From: Liolophura sinensis
Taxonomy: Eukaryota > Mollusca > Polyplacophora > Chitonida > Chitonidae
DNA: 64,000 bases
NCBI RefSeq assembly: GCF_032854445.1
Contig: NC_088295.1
Span: 33,140,510 to 33,204,509 of the forward strand
Direction of reading: 5' to 3'
A program made the translations under genes and the position numbers. The notes beneath the pieces are model-generated. The model was not told where the DNA came from, did no database searches, and was given only the letters and a program-made list of their open reading frames with translations. This document shows, one piece after another, positions 1 to 11,312 of the stretch. Positions within the stretch are counted from its first letter, which is position 1. Each line of letters starts with the position of its first letter.

Positions 1-11
1 ACTGGAGGCGA

Positions 12-800
12 AAGAATGTATCACAGGCGATGGGTTGGAGGAGAGGGAGAGGGAATTATCCAAGAATGTTTCACTTATACGACTATAAAGGCGCGACCTG
101 TAGAAGTTTATTGATAATAAGCATCCCTACGAACTGGAAAGCAAGCCAGAACCATAGTAATACGGTAGTCCAATCAAATAAACAACACAGTAATATCTAC
201 GCACACTCCATACTGTATGTATATTCAAATGTGAGTTTCAAATCTATTTACTAACCGTAAGTTCATTTTGTTCTTATATATATTAATTTGACTGGTGTTT
301 TACGCTGCACTCAAGAATATTTCACATAAACTACAGCGGCCATGCAGCATTATAGTGGGAAGAAACCGGCCAGTGCATGGCGGAAACCAACCGCCATCCG
401 CATGATGCTGGAAGACCTTCCTACGTACAGCCAGAGAAGAATCTAGCAAAAGCTAGAAGTGAACTCACAACGGCCACATTGGCGGGAGGCTCCTGTGTCA
501 TTGTGCCCCGCTAGCGTTCTAACCCACTGAAAACGAATGTATCACAGGCGGGGAAGTTGGGGAGTAAGTATCGCAGACTGGAGACGAAGGAATTTATTAC
601 AGGCTGGAAAATTTAAGCAAACGAGTTTGTCACAGAGGATGGAGTGGAGAAGACTGTGTCACAGGCACATTTGAAGAAAAATAATGCATTAAGGAAATGT
701 GGAGGGAGCAGAGCAGAAATAAAGGAAAAGTACTGAAGAAAGGATACATCTCGTAGGAGTGGAATAGAGAGAATGTATCACAGAGGTTGACTGTTGTAGA
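12..800. repeat. Degenerate minisatellite split by a SINE
   Basis: The phrase GAATGTATCACAGGC and close variants, followed by purine-rich GGAGTGGAGA-like text, recur near 13, 533, 588, 625, 650 and 768. Spacing is irregular at roughly 25-120 bases. The block between about 60 and 530 is occupied by SINE sequence, so the array appears to have been interrupted by a SINE insertion. No coding signal is visible. Confidence 0.45.
283..533 (-). repeat. tRNA-derived SINE, near full length
   Basis: This is one of about fifteen copies of the same SINE. Read on the minus strand, it starts with a tRNA-like head at about 470-533, continues through a conserved body (complement of GGTGTTTTACGCTGCACTC and AAGAATATTTCACATAA) and ends in an AT-rich tail near 283. 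It is diverged from the best copy at 59690-59942 but covers nearly its whole length. Confidence 0.75.
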
Positions 801-1292
801 ATGGGTATTATCGCCTATCAAGTGGCGACATTCACAATGCGTGGACTATCACCAGATTGGAACAGTACAATTCAGCAAACAACTTAAGACCCAAAATCAT
901 AATGACAAAAAGAAAATAAATAAAAAATAGGAAGGAAAAGATAAGTATAGGGCACGGAAGTCATCTGTGAATATACCGTCCTAGTTATGCTTGGTCTAAT
1001 TTGTTGTTGTGCCGCTTAAAGCTCTGCACAGTTATACACCCATAAAGCTCGTCACAAGATACCAGTTGGTGCAAGAAATAATCGTGAGCTCCAGATCAGC
1101 TTTCTGAAGATTTAGTATCTGTGCAATGACCATATGAATCGGATATACTGATTCCTAATAAGAAGAGGTCGTGACCAAAGATGTAGTATCTTGGGAATAG
1201 CTTTTTAACGTACGGGATAACTCACAGTACCGGTATAGATGTTGTTTTACATTAACAACCATTGTCTGTTATTTTTAAATTATAAAAAAAGT

Positions 1293-1307
1293 GGGGGGGG
1301 GGGGGGG
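1293..1307. repeat. G homopolymer, 15 bases
   Basis: An uninterrupted run of 15 G. The sequence from 534 to 2000 holds no other recognised feature apart from the minisatellite ending near 800. Confidence 0.9.
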
Positions 1308-1989
1308 AGGAAATCTGTAATCTTTATTTTAGCATAATGTTAGCCAATATAAGTCAATGGACGTCTACGGATAAATGCACTCATTTAACTTTACACGGCC
1401 ATGCGATGACCACATTTTGCCTACATATCAGCAGTAGCAGTATATCCACATGGCTCTACGCAGTTTTCCTTAAACTCAGATAGTGCATGCATTGAATTGT
1501 GCGTATTACTGTGCACGTAGTGATCAGCAGAATTGATGTTCGTCATTTTGATCACTGATTTACACAATATGAGGACAACAGTAATAAACTGCTCAAAATT
1601 TTTTTCAGCCCGCCGGGGTACATAATAGCAGTTTTCGTGTGAAATCGAAACAAAGCGGTGTGCGATTAACATCTTTAGTTATATATTGAACTGAGTACGT
1701 TGTGTTCCACGCTTTATATGATTGTCGCAACTGAGACTTATTCAGTATCTCAGTATACACCATTAGCAGAGTAATTATCAACTGTCTTCCCGCTGAGTGT
1801 GACCACGGAATCCATTGTTGACAATCGGACAGTCATCAATATGAGAAATTGAGAATTCAGTTGCTATGGTTACTGGTAACGTAAGTCTTGCTCGTTAGAT
1901 GCCACGGTTTAAAGCAGATGTCCGTCACAAGTTGCTGTGGAAGCCCGTGACTGAAGCAAAACATGAATATTCAGGTGAATGAGTGTGAT

Positions 1990-2000
1990 GCATTCTGGGA
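1990..2000 (+). promoter_or_regulatory. ZNF143/STAF-like motif upstream of the receptor
   Basis: GCATTCTGGGA matches ten of eleven bases of the GCATGCTGGGA half of the ZNF143/STAF motif known from metazoan promoters. It lies 57 bases before the receptor ATG. This is a single weak match with no support beyond its position; the transcription start is not known. Confidence 0.2.
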
Positions 2001-2057
2001 TAGGTTGCCAGCTGGCTTGCAAGTTGCCGGCGAGGCTGGTCGGCTGCCTAGACAACC

Positions 2058-3272
2058 ATGGATGGTCTCGGCCCTATAAACGTACCGGTGTCTGATTTCT
2101 ACCCTAATATCACAATGAACATCAGCTTCGTGGATAGTCAAATTCTCTTCTTTGGAATTCCATTCGTGGCTGGTGCTGGACTACTACTAAATACGACGGT
2201 GCTTCTATTGATCATTAAGTGTCACATTCTGGACAAGCTGTGTACGCCACTTGTCACGTTACTCTGTGTGTCGGACGGAGGCTTTCTCCTCGTTCTACTC
2301 TTCAACTGGGTGGACAAAAACTATGTAAACATTTACCACGTATCGGGGATGTGTCAAATCGCAGTTTTCACAAGTCACATGTTTGGTTTTATTTCAAGTT
2401 GGATGGTTGTCAGTCTTTGTGCCATGACACTTTTTTCTCTGGCTTGTCCGGAAAAGTTCCTCCAGTTGTGTACGCCGACGACCTCCCGACTTGTCGTCAG
2501 CGTGTTTGGTGTTTTCATTTTCTCAGCCTATTTGTATAAAACCTGGACCCACGGTACTACGGACACAGTAAAGGGGCCACTCTGTACGGTTATTCCAGAA
2601 AACAAGTTAGCAATGCGAGTGCTGACAACAATAGACGTCCTTCTCTTTGGGATTGTCCCTTGCTTGGTGATTTTTATTGTGCAGCTGATTTTAATGATGT
2701 TTGTGCTGTTCAGCTCTTGCAGAAAGGAAGAAGGTTCTGTGACCCTAGATGTGATTCGAACATCCAGTAACACATCTCTGAGGAATAAAAACCTAGAAAC
2801 GAGTTACACAAGCAGTGAAAGAGATGTATTGGACTCAGACTGTGAGGATAGCGACACAAGAAACTTGGAACTATTGAACGTAACACACATCTTCAGTGAA
2901 CCATTACGTACAATCGGAGAAAACAGAAATAGGGAGCTGTCTGTTACTTGGGATAATTGGATTGAGACAAAGGATACGAGAGTCTCACAAACGCCACGCC
3001 TATCTTTCAACTACTCAGACACAACACTTCGCAATTGGAAAAATACCATGATTTTCTCACTTTTCTTCATGTGCCTGGTATTGCCTGGGGCAGTAGAAAA
3101 TATTACCTTTATGCTGCAAGCAGACAATTCCCTGTCTAACGTTGAGATGTATAAGAGCTCAAGCCGTCAAATTTTTCAGCTAATGTTCTACTGTCATTTT
3201 GCACTGGATGGTTTTGTTTACGCTGCTGTTACACGCACCTTTTGGAAAACTCTTCTCCGAAAACCTGTGTAA
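2058..3272 (+). CDS. Single-exon rhodopsin-like GPCR with non-canonical motifs
   Basis: This is a 404-residue seven-transmembrane protein of class A plan, presumably a plasma-membrane receptor; the ligand is unknown. The N-terminus has glycosylation sequons at N17 and N21. TM1 is about 30-53 with N45 at position 1.50. TM2 is about 63-82 and keeps the acidic residue D73 in LLCVSD. C99 at the top of TM3 and C176 in loop 2 can form the usual disulfide. TM3 reads SSWMVVSLCAMTLFS, so the E/DR(Y/F) triplet is replaced by MTL. TM4 is about 144-160 without the usual Trp. TM5 is about 188-218 with P201. A long Ser/Thr-rich loop 3 spans about 219-329. TM6 is about 330-353 with P343 but no Trp in LVLP. 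TM7 ends DGFVY instead of NPxxY, followed by a short basic tail. The start lies in a strong context (GACAACCATGG). The TM3-TM4 text most resembles invertebrate peptide receptors of the FMRFamide-receptor type, but the assignment is tentative. No frameshift or stop is present. Confidence 0.88.
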   Translation: MDGLGPINVPVSDFYPNITMNISFVDSQILFFGIPFVAGAGLLLNTTVLLLIIKCHILDKLCTPLVTLLCVSDGGFLLVLLFNWVDKNYVNIYHVSGMCQIAVFTSHMFGFISSWMVVSLCAMTLFSLACPEKFLQLCTPTTSRLVVSVFGVFIFSAYLYKTWTHGTTDTVKGPLCTVIPENKLAMRVLTTIDVLLFGIVPCLVIFIVQLILMMFVLFSSCRKEEGSVTLDVIRTSSNTSLRNKNLETSYTSSERDVLDSDCEDSDTRNLELLNVTHIFSEPLRTIGENRNRELSVTWDNWIETKDTRVSQTPRLSFNYSDTTLRNWKNTMIFSLFFMCLVLPGAVENITFMLQADNSLSNVEMYKSSSRQIFQLMFYCHFALDGFVYAAVTRTFWKTLLRKPV

Positions 3273-3702
3273 TGGATAAAAAACTTTTTAAACAGCTTGT
3301 GTGTAGTATACCCAGTTACAATTTCTGCAGAAAATGTTACACCTTATTTAATATGCAGCCATAACAAAAAGCAGACATTGATTGCAAACCGATGCTCCAC
3401 AATGTATATCATCTAACGACATTTCCATTCTTTAATGTGATAGCGAATTTGTTTCAGTGTAACTTACTGCGAGAATTGTTTGTATTCTGTACACGTGTTT
3501 TGGTTTTACGCATAACACAGCGTGACACCAGGAAATTCAAGCGTTGTTTCCTTTAAATATTTAATGTTTGCGAGTAAAATAATAACTTTTTAAACTTAAA
3601 TCCAATGTTAATGACGTTGGAACAAATATTTACTTGAAAGCTGATGTATTAATACATTTGATGTTTGTGCCAGTCAGTATTAAATTGTATGTAGATAAAA
3701 AA

Positions 3703-3708
3703 AATAAA
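3703..3708 (+). terminator. Polyadenylation signal of the receptor gene
   Basis: AATAAA lies 431 bases after the receptor stop codon and is followed within 15 bases by a T/G-rich stretch (CTTTTGTGTTTAT). It is the first canonical signal in the AT-rich 3' sequence, giving a 3' UTR of about 0.45 kb. Confidence 0.55.
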
Positions 3709-6700
3709 CAGTAATGACCTTTTGTGTTTATATTCTAATCGGCGTATTTTGTGCGTCATCCTTGTATTGTTATTTGAGGAATTTCGCTGGTGATCACGGA
3801 ACATTACACCGACCTTGACTGAAGAATATCTGGGACTGAGTGTTTAACTTTCAAATATAGCGAGATATATAGTATTGTCTAATATACAGTCAATATATTC
3901 GTTATTCACGTATCCAAACCTCGTGTTTTTGGAAATGTAACAAACGTTTGGAAGGCCTTGGCTATTTCCGCATCAACGTATGTCTGTAATCCGAGTACAG
4001 TGTTCTCATGTCAGCTAATGCGAATGTGTATGTGCAAAAAGAGCACAGAGGGCGCTCCAACCATGTAGAAAGGGGGAGCGAAAACCTTGTGATCTCATGA
4101 TCTTTACCATTCGAAATCTCGTTCTCTTGTGGGATCAACACGAGTGCAACAGTTCGAATACAGCCCTTGGTCTCTGTGTTACAGAGATGCGAGTTCAATA
4201 ACATTCTCGGACACGAGATGGTAAAAAGTCATCTGCTTCCATTGTTCAACTGGCAATAAAGGGTCGGCTGTGCTTCGCATTACATAAACTGTATACCATA
4301 ATGTTCAAAAGGTATGTGGTTTACCGGGACACTTCTTGCTCATCCACCCATAATGTATTGGTCGCCATCGTAAAAGTGAAAAAGTCTTCATTATGGAACA
4401 AGAACAACAAATCTACTAGTATTACCAGTATGTGACTATGTCATACTCGAGATAGTCTATATAAATCTATGCGCCGAAACAGACGTTCGTAAACCAGATG
4501 TCAACCACGATAGACGTTCCAAGTCCAATAATCGTACGGCCTTTTTGCCACCTTGGTCCTGGAAATATTGTAGCAGTGAAAATCTTTGTGCGATGCTGAA
4601 ATTGGAAGTCTCATGCGTCTTAATGATCGAAAGACAAGCATCTTAACAACCACATATTGGTCACAGCATGGGAAATACATATGGGATACTTTAGATTCAG
4701 TAACTGCTATTGAGTACATTTCCTAAAAAAAAAAGTCTAAGAAATTGTTAAATATCCACGACAGTGTTACATGCATATGACTGTGCACTAGTGTGTGTTC
4801 GTTTAATTGTTCGAGTAAGAGGCAGCCTCCATTTTTCAGTAAGCTTATTTGTTTCCTTTCGATGTTGGCCGTGGTCAAACGAGTTCATCTGCTCACGACA
4901 GACGATTGCCAGGTTGATGGGCATAATAATGTAATGACATCCGATGACTTCCGGCGATATGTGTTTGGTGTAATCCGCGAGACTATGCGTAACACGAGGA
5001 TTTTTCCTGTCTGCGGACATGACTACGTCATTGCCAACGCAAAAGTAAGCTACCTGCACTAGAGCCTCGAGCCTTGGCCTCGTACAAGCTGCTTATTTTG
5101 ATGAGGTCGACTGGCTTGCCCTTGGGATCAGCTGTCGTCCAGCTAAACATCTCGATGTCAACTAGACCAACGCTATTCTCATGATTAAAACATTTTGTAT
5201 TTTGATTACAAAGGTCGTCAACCAAGTGAAGGCGGACAAAATAGCTCACACCTACATGCATATTAGGTGTCCATTTGCAGCAAGATCGTAATCCGTAGAG
5301 TACAAGTACCGATATCTCTTTGAAATGTATCTGAAACGCATGTATACACGTTATTTGCATAAGGAGCGTCAATTAAAAACTTGTTTAATTCGTATTTATT
5401 TATCCGTTAGATTGTTGTTTAAGGCCATACTTAAGAATTGTCCACTCATTCGTTGGCGCTCAGTTTTATGGACGATATTTAGCTCACATATGATTGCAAT
5501 ATTATAAATATTACCGTTTGCCCGTTTGATTCCACCGTCGTTTTGCCGGTACGAAAGGTACGACTAAGAACTGTAGCCACTTTTATAGGATTTATTCATA
5601 GATATCCATTTAAATTTGGATATTATGAAATTTAAATGAAAAGTGTCAGAGGTGAACGTGGAACCAAAATGGACTAACCGCAACAGACTAAGACAGCACC
5701 GAAACTCTTTAAGTATATAAGTAAGACAAACGTCCTGGTATATATGACCGTGGCAGTCAGGTCTAAGAGCTGCGTTTGAACACGTGATACTAACACTTCA
5801 CGCAGGTGACTGTACAGAACACAGCCAGTTACTTCCCTGGGGTGATTGAGTCAACAGATATTTAACGGCTGGTCTTATCTCTCCGATAAAGGCGCCTAGA
5901 GCAGTGTCTGTGAGGATTTTATTATCAGCACGCGGGGCTTTTCGGAAATTAATGACTAACCTAGCAGAGTATTGTGTGTAATAATGAATAAACTATAAGC
6001 GGTGATAAGGTGGAAGATAGCCATTCTCACAAGCCTATATATGTTCGCTATATGGAAAATAGATTTTGATAATTCTCATTTCTCTCCCTTATTTCTCTGG
6101 AAGCAACGTTGCTTTTGACAGCGTTAGGCATAATGGTCGGAATACCTCACCTCCAAATTCAGATCTTTACAAGGTCGTTGTCACAACTGAGAAAATGTCA
6201 CTCCCAGACACTTCCTGCTAACATCTGGGAAACTACAGGGTATCTCAGACATTCCCTTTTAATAGCGTCAGGTCACTGACCACCTAGTGATATTTCTTCA
6301 TTACATCAAAGCCCACGTAATTGACAAGTAACAGGTAATCACTGGCACGTATACATGTCTGTGACAGTCATTGTCATTGGCTTTAAAATCAAATGTTTTA
6401 CTTTGTTTTAGCTTGACTTGGTAATTACGTTTGATTCAGTAATTGTGTTAGTAGTAATTGTATTAGTTTTATTAGCTGTATTAGCATTTCGCACAACTAA
6501 CTGCTTTAACGGTTGAAATTTCTTCACCTAAGAATTGTGGTTTGTGCTATATCCTCATTTAACGATGTGGTGAACATATAGTCACAGTTTCACTAAAACG
6601 ACGTCACATTAAGTCAACCATCTATAAAATACTGCATAGACTATTTGTAAAATGTTAACGTACGAGTTCACGGATGAGATGATGTTGTCAGAATTCTCAC

Positions 6701-6848
6701 CGGCGAATCACGCCAGACAGGGTCTGGGGATCCTGGTAAGACAATCACCACTCTAGTGTGCCAGGAAATCGGTAATCTTTGGACTGCGCTTAGTATGATC
6801 TGATATACTCTGGAATATAAAGTATTTTACCCATACCATTGTTCAAAC
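3709..6848. other. Intergenic stretch, no confirmed gene
   Basis: AT-rich DNA. The 4460-4530 segment shares a repeat with 60.5 kb and 60.8 kb. A minus-strand segment at 5054-5172 looks exon-like and is reported as a finding. Open frames of 80-114 codons on both strands between 4748 and 5372 overlap one another and resemble no protein family I recognise. Confidence 0.5.
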
Positions 6849-7085
6849 GAGTGAGTGAGTGAGTGCTTGGGGGTATAACGTCGTACTGAACAATTTTTCA
6901 GTCATATGGCGACGAAGGAATCCGTAGGGTGTCTGTAATGTGCCTCCTTGTAGCAGGACGAATTTCCAACGCTCTTTTATCTAGTGCTGCTTCACTGAGA
7001 CGACTTAACGAAGGCAAGTAAGCCGCCCCGTCCGAGCCATTTTACTGATACCGGTCAACCAGCCGTTGCACTATTCCCTTCATTT
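6849..7085 (-). repeat. SINE body, head-truncated
   Basis: GAGTGAGTGAGTGCTTGG followed by a TAACGTCGTACTGAACAATT segment and, further on, TGATACCGGTCAACCAG matches a SINE body common in bivalve genomes (recognised from general knowledge). Its far end corresponds to the body of the element at 36850-37112. The tRNA-like head, which would lie beyond 7085 on the minus strand, is missing. Confidence 0.6.
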
Positions 7086-9214
7086 GTCCAAATGAAATCA
7101 GTTAAGTGTTTGACCCAATGCTAGATGGTAAGATGCCTTGGTTTATAGTCGTGTAGAGGATTTGTGAAAAAAATTTATCGTTTTCTCTTCGTCCGCCTTC
7201 ACACTGCCAACGACCAGGACATGCTGTTGCGTATGTTGTGTTCCGGAGATGTAATTCATGGCAGTAAATAATGTCTTACGGGGTATACAATCTTGATCCT
7301 ATGCATCATCCCTACCCCCTTGCCTACGAACATAAAAGGACAGTGGGAGTAACAGGGGATGGTGGTTGTGCATTATCGTTGTCCAAGTTCTGGAATAAAT
7401 TAAACATAACTTATCCCCATGAAAGCGAGGGACTCGATTGTCAGGTCACAGTCAAGATATTGATCGTAACATTCACTGTCAGGGAAGGAAGGCTCCACTG
7501 GCAGACAGATATCTAAAAGAAATAACATAATTGTGTTGCTAAAATAGTAACTAAAATGAGCTTCATCGAGTTCATTCGGATGATTTTGTAAACATAATTC
7601 AGGCTTGTGTGATTTGTTACGTTGTCGGTAAAGGGAAATCAGGTACCTAAATTACATGGCTATTTTTTTATTTTTTTGAAAGAACGCCAAATTTTGAAGA
7701 TATGTCAGTTTAATAGTGGAAGTCATCTTACAAGCGGAAAACAGCGGCAACAAGTTCCATAAGCGAAGAATAGCATTGCTTTATATGCCAAAGCATTAAT
7801 TTTTTTCATTTCGTAATATCTCATCCTCCATTCATAATATGGCCTTCATTGTATAAATGAACAGTTTTTAGAACGGCATTACTCAAAACAAGAATGAAGC
7901 AAATACATAAATTTTAGATATTGTTTTAGATAGGTAACTAGATGCAACATATACAGTGTCTGTGACACAAAGAACATGTTTCGGGGCTTATGTCCGTGCC
8001 ATCGGCATCAGTGAGGCGATTTTGATACTGTCTTAAGGACAAAGTTAATTACCAGATTTGCTAGAGCCGGGAATGAAGGGCGTTTTGTGTGCTTCGGTCA
8101 ATATTTTGTCGACCACGCGGAGATAAATACTAACGAAACTATCTAGATTCTGTATACATTGTTATCGGCTTAGGATTTATCCTTCAATATCAGTGACAGC
8201 TTTACTAACGTTTCATTGTCCTGGTTTCGAGATATACACAACGAAATTCATCCATGTGAAAAAAGCAAATCTAGCCATTTAAAAAACATTTGCAAAAATA
8301 ACTGTAAGAAAAAATGTGTCTCTTTGAATAAATGGTGAGGTTAACCCGTCCAAAGTTTGTCACACCTGGGATTAAAAGATAAAGGGCGAATATGGAGCTC
8401 TGTTGTTCTCGCACAGCTCTTGATCACGCGTCCGAGATTAAGTTCTTAATAAATCCTTCATTTCTGGTGGTATGATCGAGATTGTCGTCAAAATGGCGTC
8501 TTCTTGAATGACGACTTCATCTGGCCGAAGTGTCATTTTTTAGTTTTATTCAAAGAAACGTGAGTCTACCCCAAGCCTGAAAAACGCTGACTTTTAATCA
8601 ATGTGATTTCGGAAAATGCACATATAGTAAATATATGTTCGTATTACGTAAAATTTTCCTTCGTGTTTTTAGTTTTCATCCTAGGCTTTTAAAGTTTAAA
8701 AGAAGACTCAGATTTTGTTTTGTTTAGGCATTGAACTCTTGTACCACTTTCACTACACTGTTGTGCGTGTAAAGGTAAAATTTTGCAGCGCTATCTTCGA
8801 CATAAGTGAAAAAAACGTATGCATAGAATTATAGGCTTATGCATAGAAAAATGATGCTAAAATTATTTTTTGTGTAACTTAAGATGCAAGTTGTATTAAA
8901 CTGCGCAAATTATTTCTCTACCCCCCCCCCCCCCCCGACTCCCATCTTAGAATGTTTCAAAATATTGATCAAGGTGGTGGTTGAAGAATTAGGGTAACGC
9001 TTAAATGTATATCACTTGTAAGATAAATTATGTATACGTAATTTTTTAACTTACAGACAATAATTTGATTTATAATATTTTGATTTAAGACGGTGTATTA
9101 TATTGCCTGAGAGCTATGCTTTAACGCCTAAATTGTTCAGTCAAAGCAGTACGGGGTCGGGAAATTGGGTTAACAACCGAAGATCATGTAGCAATTAAGG
9201 ATCACACAATTGTT
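7086..9214. other. Intergenic stretch, nothing recognised
   Basis: No gene, RNA or transposon could be recognised. It contains a run of 16 C at 8921-8936. An 81-codon open frame at 7271-7516 has no recognisable motif. Confidence 0.5.
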
Positions 9215-9320
9215 ACTATTTACTTATTTGATTGGTGTTTTACGCTTTACTCAAAAATATTTCACTTACAAGACGGAGGCCAACATTACGGTGGGAAGAA
9301 ACCGGGTACAAATCGGGGGT
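9215..9320 (-). repeat. SINE fragment, tail and body
   Basis: TTATTTGATTGGTGTTTTAC followed by ATATTTCACTTACAAGACGG matches the tail-proximal body of the SINE at 59690-59942. It stops at the AAACCGGG segment, so the tRNA head is absent. Confidence 0.7.
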
Positions 9321-10557
9321 TTACAAGTCACAGTAAGGGTGCTGGGAAGACAGATAAACAACACACGGGAGATCGTGAAGAAATGGTGACAGATACCTTG
9401 AGAACGTCTTCCTCAGGTTTGGCTTTTATGAACAAAAGCGTCAGTGTTAAGTTCAAAAGAAAAAAAACATTTAGCCACCCAACATTTGGGCTAAAACAGA
9501 AGCGAGTATAACACCGTGGGCTCTGACAGCAAAGTTTTATATCGTTCCGTCTCCTAATTCTAGGTCGCGCCAACTAGTTTTGTAGAGCAATACACAGCAT
9601 AAATTTACCGACACATACATCAAGCAATTCACCAAGGGATTATATGTAGATTGGTTATCCTCGCGAAAGGAGGCAACTAGGCACTGGTGATCTAGTGGAA
9701 AATTAATTTATATTATTTTAGTACCCTACAGTAATGAGATCAATACCGCTTACATGTATATAGCATGATGAAAATGGCGATAGCCTTCTGGTGAAATCAC
9801 CTACAGATAAGGTCAAGGCACCGTACTTGGTTCAAAAACACCTGAGGCATTTCATCGCCTTCTGTTGTTCGGCAAGGTAAAAGTGCTTTACGACCAATCC
9901 ACAATGGTCCTAAGTGTCAATTCATCGGAGCACCATTACCGTTTGCTCTGAAAATATATAGCCTGGGAATACAGCGAGGAGATATGAATTGGATTTGTTC
10001 GGTGCCTCAGGCTGATTTTGTTCTTTACAGTAGCAGATGCAAGATATTTGTGATTCAATGTCTCACCTCGGGTCGGATTGTGGTCTTCAGCGAATGTGGG
10101 ACATCCAGTGGACATTTCATCGCTTTAGATCTTCCACTGATACTGATTGGCCACGGCCTCTCCGGTATGACAGAATAAAAATACACCAGAGAGATTCTAT
10201 TACACCAGGAAATGTAACCAACTGTTAATACCTTAGACAAGTAAGGGAAACAACTTAAGCATAAGTATTAAGGGCAAACATGTAGGATATACTTATAACA
10301 AACCATGGACAATAACTACACGTATAGTTTTTGAGAGCCAAGATGTATTGGATAACCGTATATCCTTTTTGTTTCCTATGTGTGTAACGTCTGTTTCAAC
10401 CTAATAGTGCTACCTCACTCGCCAGAGTACACTTGGCAAATCCCATTGTATATAGTGGGTCATGCCTGGCAACTACCAGTGTTGTCGATTTATACGTTTT
10501 AGGCAACAGCAGACTCTTGAGATCTACCAGTCAATAAATCGATCCATCACATAATTA

Positions 10558-10690
10558 CAACCTGCGGATGGACGTGGGTTCCCCCCGGACTGTGTCCGGT
10601 TTCTTTCCAACGTAATGCTGACCGCCGTTGTACAGGTGAAATAATCTTGAATACGACTTAAACACCAATCAAATGAGTGGATAAATAAAA
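10558..10690 (+). repeat. SINE fragment, body and tail
   Basis: CAACCTGCGGATGGACGTGG, then TCTTGAATACGACTTAAACA and CCAATCAAATGAGTGGATAA, match the body and tail of the common SINE in its sense orientation. The head is missing. 9321-10557 holds no recognised gene; a weak Tc1-like trace at 10037-10228 is listed as a finding. Confidence 0.7.
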
Positions 10691-11176
10691 TGTACTACTC
10701 CAAACCATGACTTTTAGCTAAATTGACTGAGAGTTCAAGTCCTCTTCTTTGTCGATTCGGTGCAGGGCGCATCGTCTTACAAATGTCAATGATCGTTAAT
10801 TATGCACTCCCCAGTTCGTTATCTCACATCGTACAGTGAGCAACAGTGAGGGTTTCATGGATCTCACGTTTGATTAGGGCTTGATTGGTAGCGTTTATTG
10901 TGATTACGGTAGGGGGACGATAGCGGAGAGTCACCAATGGTTGTTAGAATAGAGTAAAATGTATTAACGAGAGTTTAGCGAATGGCAGTTTATGAACTTA
11001 CAAGGCTGTAAGCTCAACGTCAATTACTGCTGACACCCATATAAGATATGAACGTGTATACTAACGCAATCATTAAAGTTATCGCCAAGAAATGAGATGG
11101 CTTGAATGGGCTGAGATAAAGGATGACATAACACCTTTCTATAGTATACGTCAATCGAATGCAGGATGCTCAAGCT

Positions 11177-11312
11177 TTCTATTTATTTTATTTATTTACT
11201 TATTATATTTATTTATTTATTTATCTATTTATTTATTTATACGATTGGTATTTTACGCCGTACTCAATAATATCCACTTATACCACCAGTATTACGGTAG
11301 GAGGACTCAAGC
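11177..11312 (-). repeat. SINE fragment with long ATTT tail
   Basis: A run of about 70 bases of ATTT-type repeats is followed by GATTGGTATTTTACGCCGTA and a diverged TATCCACTTATACCACC segment, matching the tail and adjacent body of the common SINE. The simple-sequence tail has expanded. Confidence 0.65.

Noticed and set aside
2528..2773. Antisense frames over the receptor
   Set aside because: They are shadows of the intact seven-transmembrane reading frame.
4748..5062. Opposed frames of about 90-100 codons on both strands
   Set aside because: Open on both strands with no family resemblance; most likely a chance stop-poor stretch.
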